Assembly (NCBI GenBank): GCA_001466705.2
Contig: LATX02000068.1
Location: 310,001-374,000, forward strand
Origin: Moniliophthora roreri
Taxonomy: Eukaryota > Basidiomycota > Agaricomycetes > Agaricales > Marasmiaceae
Direction: 5' to 3'
Length of the DNA stretch: 64,000 bases
The notes under the pieces are model-generated. The model was not told the DNA's origin, searched no databases, and was given only the letters and a program-made list of their open reading frames with translations. The position numbers and the translations under genes are program-made. Position 1 is the stretch's first letter. Every line of letters starts with the position of its first letter. Shown here piece after piece: positions 10,028-20,960 of this stretch.

Positions 10028-13000
10028 TTACCTGAAACCGGTGGGAGCGGTTGTCCACATAGCCGCCAGAGATTGGTCACCAAGGGTGTTCCACCATGTC
10101 GCCATGTCAGAATCGTTTGCGTCGGGATAGATGTTATCAGCACCCAAAGATGAATTGGACATTGTGCCGTCCGGGAAGATACCATTAACATCGTCGATAG
10201 ATAAAACGCTGCCCGTGGGCATACCACCCGACCCTGGAAGATCAAGTCCAAATGGCCGAGTGCCCAGCTCTTCGCTGCTAAACGGAATCGAGGGCGCAAA
10301 ATCTGTTGACACGGGCTGTTCAAAAGTAGCGCTAGAGTCAGATTCAGAGGGCAGAATCGCTGATCGAGAGTAGGAGCTCGAGGAGTCGCGCGAACTCTGT
10401 TCCACCGGGGGAGGGTTGCCGTCTAGAATTGGAGATTTTGGGTGGTTCATGTCGCATGGATTAGAATCTGTCCCGTCGATGCCGCGTGCAAGCTCGCACA
10501 TAATGTCCCTGCGCAAGATGGTCTATTAGTAGCTAGCAGACAATTGGATCGAATACCTGGACGTACATAAACTTTCCGGCACCAACCCATCTGAAGTTTC
10601 ATTAGTAGGCGTAATGGACAGAGCTCTGCCACGCACCGTTTTTCGAGCTTGCCCAGGACGCTCATAATCTTTGCAACATCTGAGAGTTCCCTCTGTTGGT
10701 CGAATTTGATTCCAGTTCGCTTGCCACTCCATATATTGGTAAGAAGGACAGCACAAGCGGCAAATGCTGCATGCTGACAGCCGTTAGCTTCAAGAGCGAA
10801 CGTAGTTGCATGAGAACAGTGGACATACGAGTATGTGAGGGAAATCAAAGGACCCTCTCTCTGATTGGGAATGACGATACAAGATATTGATGCACGATCT
10901 AGCCGCATTCGTGCATATTGCCAACGAGGGGAAGGTGAAGGTTGATGGCTTTTGTATGAATGGTCTATGGGTTTGAATTTGTACGTCGTAGTAAATGCTA
11001 TGGAGGTAAGCTGATTGATTGAAGAATAGAGCATTTTCCCGGTTAGGATCCCAACGCACTACGCCACCTGGATTTAACACGTTGATATTATCCTGAGGGA
11101 AAACACATACAGTGATCTGGAATGTTGTTAATCCAATCGTTCAGGGACGAGTCCAATGCTGATACGATTTTCTGTTCCCAGTTGACTCCGACAAGTCCAA
11201 GGATAGTCTTTGTTCTTTTGGTCGGAAATAACGTCCGGAGAGCGAAGCCAAGGATCTTGTATAGTTTGATTTGACAAATAAAGCACGAGATGAACGATGG
11301 CTTGTTCGCGGGCTGTTCGAATGCAAGATTAGGATCCCCATTATTCTCCCCTGGCCAAAATTCATCGTCGCAATCGACCGGGAGCTGTTGATCGTAACTG
11401 GAGAAGACTTAGTTCATGCATGGCGACTCTGATTAGACATACTCCTCTTCGCAAATAGCACAAGGTCGGCCCGTAAAGTTACTTGTCATTCGATCCATGG
11501 TGACTAGGACCCTGCAACAAGAGTAAAAGAGGATACCTACGCGAGGACGCAGCGGCAAAGCTTACCAGAAAACTCGTTTTTGTTGCTCGATTTCAGGAGT
11601 CAGTTTGACGCTGTCTGGCTTCCGACGGTGATAACCGAGCCCTTCAGCATAACGAATAGCTGCGATAAATGAGTATCAATTGAAAGCAATGATTACGACG
11701 ACTTACCTACCCCTACGAGAGCCCAAGATGCCTCAGGAAAGGAACTTCCGTAGAGATACAATGTCACGAGCTGAGAAGTAGAGTTTTGTTAGATACGAGA
11801 TGCCTGCAAGACTGACTCACACAAAAGGTCTGTAGATCGTAAAGACTAGGCGCATCGATGATTACTCCAGACAACGTCTTGACTTGCTTAAAATATTTCC
11901 AGCCCGCTGATGTCAGTATCTTGGGGTTCTCGAAAACACGGGGGTCATCAGAGTATCGAGATGCAAGGGCACACATAGCCAGAAGCAGGCCCCCAAACTT
12001 GTGATCCGTGTGGTGTACGCCGCTTAAGACCAGACGCTTGAATGTGGGAGCGTGAATTAATGGAAGATAACAGTTAACCTGCGAGAAGTACAGGGAAACC
12101 AGAGTGTGCAAGAGATCATCTTCTGGGAATACGTATGTCGTCTTGTCAAAGGATATTGCACTGAGCTCCCACTAGAGTCGATGAGAGCACACTCCAAAGG
12201 TGAATCAGATTGAGTTGCTCACTGGTCTCTGCTCCCAGATTTTGGGGCGTTTGTAATACAAGGTATCAAAGGATTCCTTTCCAATATACTGTGATTTGGT
12301 GCCATGCGCGGTATGGAGAAGTTTGAAGCTACTTGCTGGACCAAAAAAACTGTCTGCTAATTCCGAGTTCAAGGAGATTTTCTTCATTTTCTCTGTGATG
12401 TCGATGTAACTGAAGTCATCTTCCTCTAAATGATTGATAGAGACTGGTGAAAGCGAAGTTGCTTGTGGTTGGCTTGCAGACAGTACACTTGAACTCAAAG
12501 GGTGGATAGTGTCCTTAAAAGAATTTACTCCGATCGCGGAGAGTTTTGGCGCATGTCTCTGGATGCTCAATTCTCCGAAGTTAAAGTTGGGGGAAAACTG
12601 ACCACAAGAATGTCAACCTCATTGAAGGTGTGAGTATATCAGCTTACTCGCTTTTCGTATTATCTCCTCCATGCTTTTAACGCGCTTCTCTAGTCTTTCA
12701 ACATACGGACTCTTCGCACCGCGGCGCTTCTGAATGAAATAGTTGTAGATCAGGAATGACAGTCGGTTTTAGCTGGTAGAAAGGCACGACCTTCGTTTGT
12801 TCGGAGTAGGTGCATACCGCATTAAAAGCAAGGCAATTCGAGCAATGATCACCTGGTGTAGTAGCACCGTTGCCTAGAGTATGCTCGTCGACGTTTCTTA
12901 AATTCGAGTTCATGGCAGCTGACTCACAACGGACTATGAAGAGTGAAGTTTCATCAAAATTCCTGGTCAATCACCCAACCAAACTCACTCTTTTTCCTGC

Positions 13001-13189
13001 ACGGAGTTCTTAATATCAGAAAGCATGGAATACTCAATAGTTCAACGAGCTTACTTCCCTACCGATCAATCGATGTCCGTCAGCGCAGAGGTTGTAGCCG
13101 AAAATGGTGAGATGCGTACTGCAAGCGTCGCAGGCCCTTTGAGGTCGAACCTTTGGCCTCTGGACTATGGTCCTGTCTTGATCTAGCAT
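10028..13189 (-). CDS. Zn2Cys6 transcription factor with fungal_trans domain
   Basis: A multi-exon regulator. Exon 1 (13189-13120) ends in the first two cysteines (RACDAC). A 12-nt exon (12996-12985) and a 6-nt exon (12933-12928) supply the middle, and exon 4 (12873-12791) completes the cluster, giving C20-x2-C23-x6-C30-x9-C40-x2-C43-x6-C50. A basic linker and coiled coil follow (RRGAKSPYVERLEKRVKSME). The middle region has the fungal-specific domain: LVSLYFSQVNCYLPLIHAPT, GGLLLAMCALASRYSDDPRV, and further on RPFIQKPS and SCINILYRH. The C-terminus is Ser/Pro/Asp-rich, a plausible activation region. It should bind DNA in the nucleus; the target pathway is unknown. The acceptor after the coiled-coil exon (about 12573) is less certain. 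Its start lies only 114 bp from the divergent U2SURP start. Confidence 0.88.
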
Positions 13190-13303
13190 GTCCAAACTTG
13201 AAGCTTGAGACTTGGAGGAGGGGTGAATTGAATTTCTTTGCTAAACCTAGTCTAGGGTTCCGGGACTCTTTTCAACACTGTTCACTTCTTGACCTCAATC
13301 ATA
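13190..13303. promoter_or_regulatory. Compact divergent promoter, Zn2Cys6 regulator / U2SURP
   Basis: Only 114 bp separate the two start codons, so both 5' untranslated regions and core promoters share or overlap this segment. Short AT-rich patches are present, but no clear TATA box is seen. Confidence 0.5.
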
Positions 13304-15965
13304 ATGGACAAAACCAAAGCCAAGCTCGCTTCGAAACTCTCCAACTTCTTCGACAATGATGATGAAGAATCTGCATTTCCAGTGCGATTTGGATAGACCT
13401 GCCTCGTCCTCCATACTAACTAACCGATTCACCCGCGTAGCACAAAGCAGCAGTGGACGACGCGAAACTCACGCAATACGCCTCCGGTACGCAACGGAAA
13501 TCTCGTAGAGAGAGAGAACAAGAATTAGCAGAGGCAAAGAAACGTGAAGAGGAAGCACATGCTGCGAAAGCGTATGCGGAGTTTTTGGATGCGTTTGAGG
13601 GGGAGGGTGTTGGGAGAAAGTCGGCCTCGACGTTTGTGAAAGCTGGTGCAGAAGGGTCAGGGTCTATGTATAGTCCTGCGTCTAGACCTACATCTGGGGG
13701 TATGAGCGTTATATCGAGGGATGGTATGGTGCGCTGTTCAATTTCTGGATCGTTGTTTATCGTTTGTTCGCTCATGAACTTTCAGTCTCCTACACATGTT
13801 ACTAGTGCACCCAGACCTAAAGGAAAACGTGAGATGGACATGTTTCTGGAGGAACTAAAGAAGTGAGGCTTGGATTGAGCTCCATACATTCATGGCTGAC
13901 GGTGCACAGGGACCAGGCAGAACGAGAAGCTAAATATTCTCGAAGTAGCCATGGTCGCTCGGCGACTGCTATGGCTGGTGCGTCACTAAGCACACTAACA
14001 AAGAGATATTTGACTGAAGTATTCACTAAAGCTTACGATGGTCAGAGTGGCAGTAAGGATCGTGGTGACCCACAGGTGGACTATCTCTGTCTCCCTTGCG
14101 AATGTTTTCTGATCTTCAACACAGACATCAAATGTTTTCGTGGCAAACCTACCTCCTCACGTCACTGAACAATCCTTGGGCAACTTCTTTGCTCGCGTTG
14201 GTCCAGTGGGATCGGTGTGTACCCGTACCTTTGGGTGACTGATGAAGCTCAAATACACTACGTAGGTCAAAATTATGTGGCCACGGAATGACTCGAGTAG
14301 CGGTCCTGGGGCGGACATGACTGCATCCAGAAGATCTAAAAACGCTGGTCTGAGCGGTTTCGTGTCGTTTATGACCAGAAGAGATGCCGAAGAAGCACTT
14401 CGCGAGTTCGATGGATTTGACTGGGGAGGCTCGATTTTGCGGGTAGGATGGAGCAAAGCCGTGCCCATAGCCGCTAAACCAATGTTCAGTACGTAGATTC
14501 CTTACGCCTGACCCGTCGCAGAAATACTGATCTAAAACGACAGCCTCCTCCGCATCAAGGTCCAAACGCCGAAGTCGGAGCCGGAGCCTCAGCGCAAGCC
14601 GGAGTCGCGACCATTCAAGGGGCCGCTCACAATCTCGAGAACGACGACGGGCACGCAGTCGTTCCAGGGACAGCCGATCTCGATCGCCCAGAGGCTACCA
14701 CAGTCATTCGCCTCGACATCGTCGGTCTCGCAGCACTGATCAAGAAGACGTTGTGACGGATACTTTTATCCGTGCTGTTGCAGCGGAAGTCAAAGGTCAC
14801 GGCAAGAAATACGAAGAAAGCTTGTGGAAACGAGAGGCAAACAACTCCAAGTACAGTTTTATGAAGAGAGAGGTAACCGGTTACTCTGTAATCGACTTCA
14901 CCAACTCACTCATGGTTGTAGCATCGAAGGCATGCGTTTTACCGGGGACTTATTGAGGATGAGCGCCACATGTCTCCAGAATTTGAAGACGACGTGAGTC
15001 ATTCCTACTACCTAAAGCCAGGGGTATTAGTTTACAACGGACGATCAGGGATACAATTCTGTTTATTCTACGGATTCCGCCGAAGAATCGGAACGAGAAC
15101 GAACACGAAAAGTGAAACTAGGAAGATTGGCTAGAAGGAGATTTGAAGCGATGTTACGTGCTCTATCAGGGAAACGAGGAGAGATTGCAAGATGTATGGC
15201 GTTCAGTCTCGAGCATGCAGAGGCCGCACACGAGGTAAACGAGTTCTTCGCATTATCTTGCTCGTTACTAAACCAAAGGTCTAGGTCGCCGATATTATCG
15301 TTTCCTCGCTCCTTGTTGATAGTACTCCAGTACCACGAAAAGTCGCCCGGCTCCACCTCATTTGTGATATCCTACACAACTCTGCAGCATCTGTACCGAG
15401 CGCCTGGAAATTTCGGCAAGAATTCCAGTCTCGTCTGGGGATTGTCTTCGACCACATGGCGAACATTTATCACTCCTTCCCTGGCAGGATCACTGCCGAA
15501 ACATTCAAAAAGCAGATAACTGCTATTGTTGACATTTGGGAAGATTGGATCGTATTTCCACTTGACTTTACTACGGAGCTTAGGGAAAGATTGGAGGGAA
15601 TGTCGGTGGAGGGCCAGATTGGGACAGAGGGCAAACCAAAGGACGATAAAACGTCCGCATCCTATGCATCACGGTTTAAGTCGAGCTCGTTTCAAAAGGC
15701 GGAGGATTACGTCGAATCCGAGTCGACGAGATCTTCGTGTAAGGCAGACATTGGTGAAGAACCTATTGACGATTTGGATGGTGAACCCCTTAAGGACAAC
15801 TTAGGTGGGGAGCCGTTCGACGATGTTGACGGCGTACCAATGGACGATATTGACGGTAAACCAGTCGAGGAGGATATAGATGGTGCTCCCCTGGACGAAG
15901 GCATATTCGACAGGGAGGATGATGACGTTGATGGAGAACCGATGGATATGGGAGATGACGATTAA
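13304..15965 (+). CDS. U2SURP: U2 snRNP-associated SR140/U2SURP homologue
   Basis: About eleven exons encode roughly 710 residues. The N-terminus is charged and coiled-coil-like (REREQELAEAKKREEEAHAA). Then come PKGKREMDMFLEELKK and HGRSATAMA, both typical of SR140, and an RRM (TNVFVANLPPHVTEQSLGNF to GWSKAVPIAAKPMF, including GFVSFMTRRDAEEALREFDG). An RS-rich segment (SRSRDHSRGRSQSRERRRAR) precedes a SURP module (FIRAVAAEVKGHGKKYEESL) and a CID-like helical domain (RHRLIC-type region seen as VARLHLICDILHNSA). The C-terminal tail has tandem D-x-D-G-x-P repeats. In animals the protein associates with the U2 snRNP in pre-mRNA splicing; that role is inherited from the family. Exons 1-3 are 13304-13381, 13441-13728 and 13786-13862. 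Confidence 0.92.
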
Positions 15966-16183
15966 AGCTCAAGCACTACATAGGTTCTGTGTAGCTGAAC
16001 TTTCTTAACTGTGTCACACAGTTAACCTGGTTGAGACTTGTACATATCCAATTCTCGGACGGCCCATCTCACATGCTCCAACTACGTCCGTGCAATCCCA
16101 AGATTTGCCATTATTTTAAGATATATAAAATCCAGATGTTAGGTATGTACTCTTCCGTATTATTACAGCGAACATCAGTCCCG
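15966..16183. other. Convergent intergenic region, U2SURP / vigilin
   Basis: 218 bp between two stop codons on opposite strands. It must contain both polyadenylation regions. A TTTAAGATATATAAAA stretch near 16115-16130 is AT-rich and suits 3'-end formation. Confidence 0.5.
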
Positions 16184-19100
16184 TTACCGACGCGCAGGAC
16201 GCCCAGATGAAGCCAGCTTGAGAATTGCATTCTTTGCGGCATTGATATCAGGTTCTGCACCTATGGAAGTATGTCAGGGTGGGTGTAATCATACATATAT
16301 CTTGCAGGAGATACTCACCGACGATGACGATGGTGTTATTATCCCGACCAACTGTAATATCAGCACCGGTTTCGTTGCGCAGACGAGCAACATTTGCGCC
16401 TTTTGCACCCACAATACGTGGGAAAGACGACCTGTCAGGGAGTGTGAGGAAGCCCACAAACGACATGCGTTTGGCATGTTCAACGGCGTCTTCGGTGAGC
16501 TTCCTAGCACGCTCCAACCCGGCCTGGTCGCGAGCTTTTAGTGTCCAGACAGAGTCACCTTCCTCAGCATCCTTATAGTTTTCCGTAACCTGCCACTCAA
16601 TCTCAGGGATACCCTCTTCCTCATCTGTGTCAATGCGAGCACCAGTGTTGTCAGAAGCGGGTTTGGACGGTACACTAGGCTTTTGTGGCTGCACAGACTG
16701 ATCGACCTGAACACCAAAGGACCGCAAGTTTCTGAAGAAGTTTCCTTGCTGGGAGATGGCATGATGATACTTCAATGGGACTGAGATGGTGTCAGTGACG
16801 GCCTCTGGTGCAGCCGTCTTAATTGAGCCCTGGACGCCCGATAAATTAGTGAGCAGTGGAATCTTGAGAGGAAAGCTACCTTAAGTTCCTCGATGGCTTT
16901 CTCGCAGGCGTCGCGAGTACCAGTAATCTTTACCAGGTTCGCAGGCTCCACCCCGCTAAGATCAACTGTATTCTCAGGTTCACCCGCTTGACTATAAGAC
17001 CGCGAGCCGGGGAACTGCACTTGTACGCCAGTTCGTTGCTGAAGGTCATTAAGATGTTGCCCATTGCGCCCGATGAGAGCACGGTGATGAACGGCCGGAA
17101 TCTCGACACCAAGCACCACACGGTCGCGCAGCTCAGCAACAGCCTTCTCCAGTTCGCTCTGTAGCTTGCTGACAAGTTTCGGCTCGCCACGAAGCCGAAC
17201 TTCATCAGAAGGTTCTCCTTGACGTGGGCTGAGGAACTGGGTCATGGTTCCAAAATTAAACTCAGCCGTAAATGACTTACAATCGGATGAGACCAGCCAA
17301 CTGACGTGCATCGGTGGGACCACCGCATTTCTGAACCAATTCCTGGAGTCCTTTGCCACCAGCACCGATCAATGACCTGTGGAACCTGTTCTCGACTTGG
17401 ATGGTTACAGTCACCTCTTCGGTCACTTGCTCTGCAATGGCGAGAATGGCTGCCTTGGCGGCGTTGACTGCTTTCTTCGTTCCACGGACAGTCACATTGG
17501 TCACGGCACTATCATCGCTCTTGTCGACGTCAATTTGGGCGTCAGTGGAATCCTTAATCTCGTTGATTGAGGCGCCGCCTCTACCGAGAATCCGAGCGAC
17601 AGAGCGAGTCGGCACAGTGAATTTAAGGACGTTGTTGGTCTCCTTCTCGAATTCGACAGCCTATTCACAATGATCAACCAAGTTCAAATAAATCAAAGTG
17701 ATGAAGCGGACCTCGAGAATTTCCGACTTGGCTTGTGCAACGCCTTTTTTGCCACCTTTCAAAAGGACTTCATCTAGTTTCAAAGGTTCTCGGGTCTTGC
17801 CCTCGCCATTATCAGAGGCTTGCCTTGGGAATGTGATCTTGACACCGTACTTCTCTTCAAGCCTGATGACATATTTGCCACTTTGACCAATGAGGGAAGA
17901 GTGGTATTGGTTGGGAATCTTCAACACTTCCGAGGTCTCGTCAGCCTATGGGATGAGTGTAAGCTAGCTCTGGGGCCTTTTGTTACGTTGTGACTCACAA
18001 GTCTCTCAACCTGGGATAAGATTCGACGTTGAGCTTCCTCGACGTTCTCCTTACGACCGGTGATCTCAAATTCATGGTGTAAGGCAAAGAACAAAGACGA
18101 ACAGCATAAGACCTTACCGTGACCTTGGACTTCTGGTGTGCCGCCTTCTTCTTCTTCATACCTTCAGGTTTCTCGTCAATGTCATCAGAAACGTCGACCT
18201 TAACGCCTAACTGGTCGCGAAGTTTGTTGATACCGGCCCCTTGAGCGCCAACAACACGGCCAACATACTCGCGGTCAATGTCAAATTCGGTGGACTGTGA
18301 AAAGCAGGCAGATGAGCACACATATGTAGTACATTACTGAACACGGGATTGTTTCCTACATAGCTGTTCACGATCTCGTCGTTCTTGGCATTATCGACGA
18401 TCCTGAGGATTTCCTTGACAGCACGGTTCACATCTGAGCTTGCACCTCTAATCAAAATCGTGTCCTCTGTGGCAGATTCACCCGCATCAGCACCGAACTT
18501 GATGGAGATAGTCTTCTCTTCGCCAATAATACTGTGAACAATCAGATAGTCAGACAAGGCGGAAAGACGCCTTCGTTGGTACTGACGCATTCAATGTGGT
18601 TCCACCCTGTCCGACAATCGCTTCGTGCCAGCGTTTCTCAACTTGGATAGTCTCGCTCTTCACGTCGGCAGCATCCTTTGCCATTTTCAGAAGATCCTGG
18701 GCAACCTCGTCGAGGTGTCTGCTCTTCTCATCAGGAGCAGGGGATGCAGAAGCACTAAAGGGGTCGTAAACCAAAAGAACCGAAGATCGTTCCTCTACTT
18801 CAGGAGGGAAGTAGACCTGAACATTGTGGGCCTCGTAGAATTGTTTCAGCCTGTCATTATGCGGTCAGTGCGAGGGACAAAGTGACGACGAAAGGACACA
18901 CTTCTTCGCATTCTTTCCAGTGATGACCCGGTGGACAAGCCAGTCAATGTTCACTTCCTTGGTGGCGCCAAAGAGTTTGCCAATGAGCTCGGAAACTTGT
19001 CTAACGACGGCGTCAACCTCTGGCTTCTCACCAACGATGTCAAGGTTGAGACTGTGCGCTTTATCGATGGCAGCCGGGGTCGGAGTAAAGACCACCACTC

Positions 19101-20514
19101 CGGGATGAGCGGCACTCAGGGTCTTCGGGTATTGAATGCGTGTCATGTACGTGAGAAGTTGCTTGGAGAGTGCGATAGGACCGGGGAGAGGGAACTCATG
19201 AATGTGCTTAGAGTTCGCCTGCTCCATTACGACAGAAAGACCGTTAACCAGGTTGTTGCCTTCACCCCAAACGATGACTTCGTCACTGGGGTCGTCAGCG
19301 GGAGCAACGATAACAGCACAATTTGTCTTGGCCATGAGATCCTGAGCAGCCTTGTCCACCAACAGACGGTGTTGACGTTTGGGCAAAGACATCTTAATGG
19401 ACTTCAAGTTGGCCGTCAAGTCCTCGACAGTTGCCTTGATCGTTTCAACGACTCGCACAACAGCCTCCCGATCACCTTGGACCGTAATTTCACGAGCAGC
19501 TTTGTTCAGAGACAAACTGATCTCGCCCCCCGCTGCAGCCTCCTCGAAAACGCTCTTCTTTGCAATCACGAAAGGAAGTACGTTCGGGGGGATGTCGCGA
19601 ACTCGCTGAGTAGTTTTGGAGGTCTTGGAAGCGATGATTTGATTTAACAAATCCTTTGCCTCGTACGCAAGGGGTTGGGGACCAGTAAGGGTGATAGGAA
19701 CCGTAGCTTCTTCTTCCTCGTCGTCTTTAGCGACCGTACCGTTCGTACCATTCACAGCGGGGACCTCCTCTTTACGCGGAATGTCTACTTTAACGCTGGT
19801 CTGGTCACGAATTTGTTTTAAGGTGGCACCTAGAACACAGTGAGACAATATTTCTCAAGGATGCGCGTGTATGTGGCATACCTTTGGGGCCGATGATGGT
19901 GGCAATAGTCGAAACAGGAGCATCGATGGTAAGAGTGACCTGTGAGGTAGTCAATAGTTGAACGAATAAGTATTCATAAGATACGTACAACGGGGCTAAG
20001 AAGTGCAAGAAGACTTCTTTTAGCCTTGTCCAATTCTTTCTGGGTCTCCGCCTTGATGTAGAAAGTTGTCTGCCGAGTCTTTTGGTTTCCTGAAGCCTCG
20101 AGCTTGACCTTGTACTTGGCCATGACCTGCTTCATGACTTCTCCGAGGGTGGCAGGTTTGCCATCCTTACCAGCGGTAGTCAAGTCGATGACCGAAAGGT
20201 CGAGCGTATCGGTGAAGACGGGCTTGTTAATAACCGGTTTAATGCGTGGCCCATTGGAGGCACCCCAGGTGGGAGCCACTGGCTTGGCAGGTGCAGCAGA
20301 CGCAAGGGAAGGGAAGGCAGAGTGAGAATCCGTGTCCAGCTCCTCCTGACGTTTGGGAGCTTTAGGCTCAGGAGCGTCGGGAAGAGCGGGAAATGGGTCT
20401 GGTGCACCTTCGTGTTCGTGCCTTTTCTGTTTATCGAATACAAAGTCTTGAATAAATACGGTACGTGTCAATTAAGAAAGACCACACCTGGAGGTCTGCA
20501 GCAGATAGGGCCAT
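16184..20514 (-). CDS. SCP160: Vigilin/Scp160-like multi-KH RNA-binding protein
   Basis: A multi-exon gene of roughly 1,250 residues. The start at 20514 gives MALSAADLQ, spliced to KRHEHEGAPDPFPALPDAPE. KH domains are stacked along the protein; clear GxxG loops are IIGPKG, AIVGQGGTTLN, RVVGAQGAGINKLRDQLGVK, SLIGQSGKYVIRLEEKYGVK, RILGRGGASINEIKDSTDAQ, SLIGAGGKGLQELVQKCGG, ALIGRNGQHLNDLQQRTGVQ and RIVGAKGANVARLRNETGAD, and further KH-like units have degenerate loops. The last exon ends in ASSGRPARR. Family members bind ribosomes and mRNA at the ER surface and affect translation and chromosome stability. The gene converges on U2SURP and diverges from ERO1. Confidence 0.92.
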
Positions 20515-20960
20515 TACGGGTGTCCGAAGAACGAGAAAAGCCTTTGACGGAAAAAAGTACCTGAAGACTCTAGTCAAGTACCAACTGCACTTGACTGGCA
20601 AGCCCTGGAAGATGGAGGAAGGAGAATAAGATGGAAATCATTTCCGTGGGAGGCCTGCCTCACCTCGCCTGCCTGATTTGGCCATGTTTATAATACCGTG
20701 AAATTGGCGTTTCCCCTCTCTCGTCTGCTCAAAGCACTGTAAAACTAATAACTATTAGCTACACGTCTCTTACTTTTTCGATATATATACAAGTCTCTCG
20801 AATTCACCAAAGAAGACGACATTTACGCGCCATTCGCAAGTCGTCACACATTCTGCCACGTGGAATCAAGGATTGACGTGGAGGTCGGTCAGTGAAACTT
20901 GCAATATGTTATGTACAAGATGACAGAATCCCTCCTCGGGTTACCTCTTTTCTACTCCCG
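20515..20960. other. Divergent intergenic region, vigilin / ERO1
   Basis: 446 bp between divergent start codons. It contains a TATATATA stretch near 20781-20788 and the UPRE-like motifs listed separately. No gene is seen. Both genes concern ER-associated protein synthesis or folding, so shared control is possible but not shown. Confidence 0.6.
20856..20881 (+). promoter_or_regulatory. UPRE-like motifs upstream of ERO1
   Basis: CCACGTGG at 20856-20863 and TGACGTGG at 20874-20881 lie 80-105 bp before the ERO1 start. TGACGTGG is the core of the unfolded-protein response element bound by XBP1/Hac1-type bZIP factors, and ERO1 is a classic target of that response. The motifs are seen directly; the regulation is inference. 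Confidence 0.45.

Noticed and set aside
18931..19647. Long plus-strand frame (238 codons) opposite the vigilin gene
   Set aside because: It is the antisense shadow of KH-domain exons and has no family resemblance of its own.
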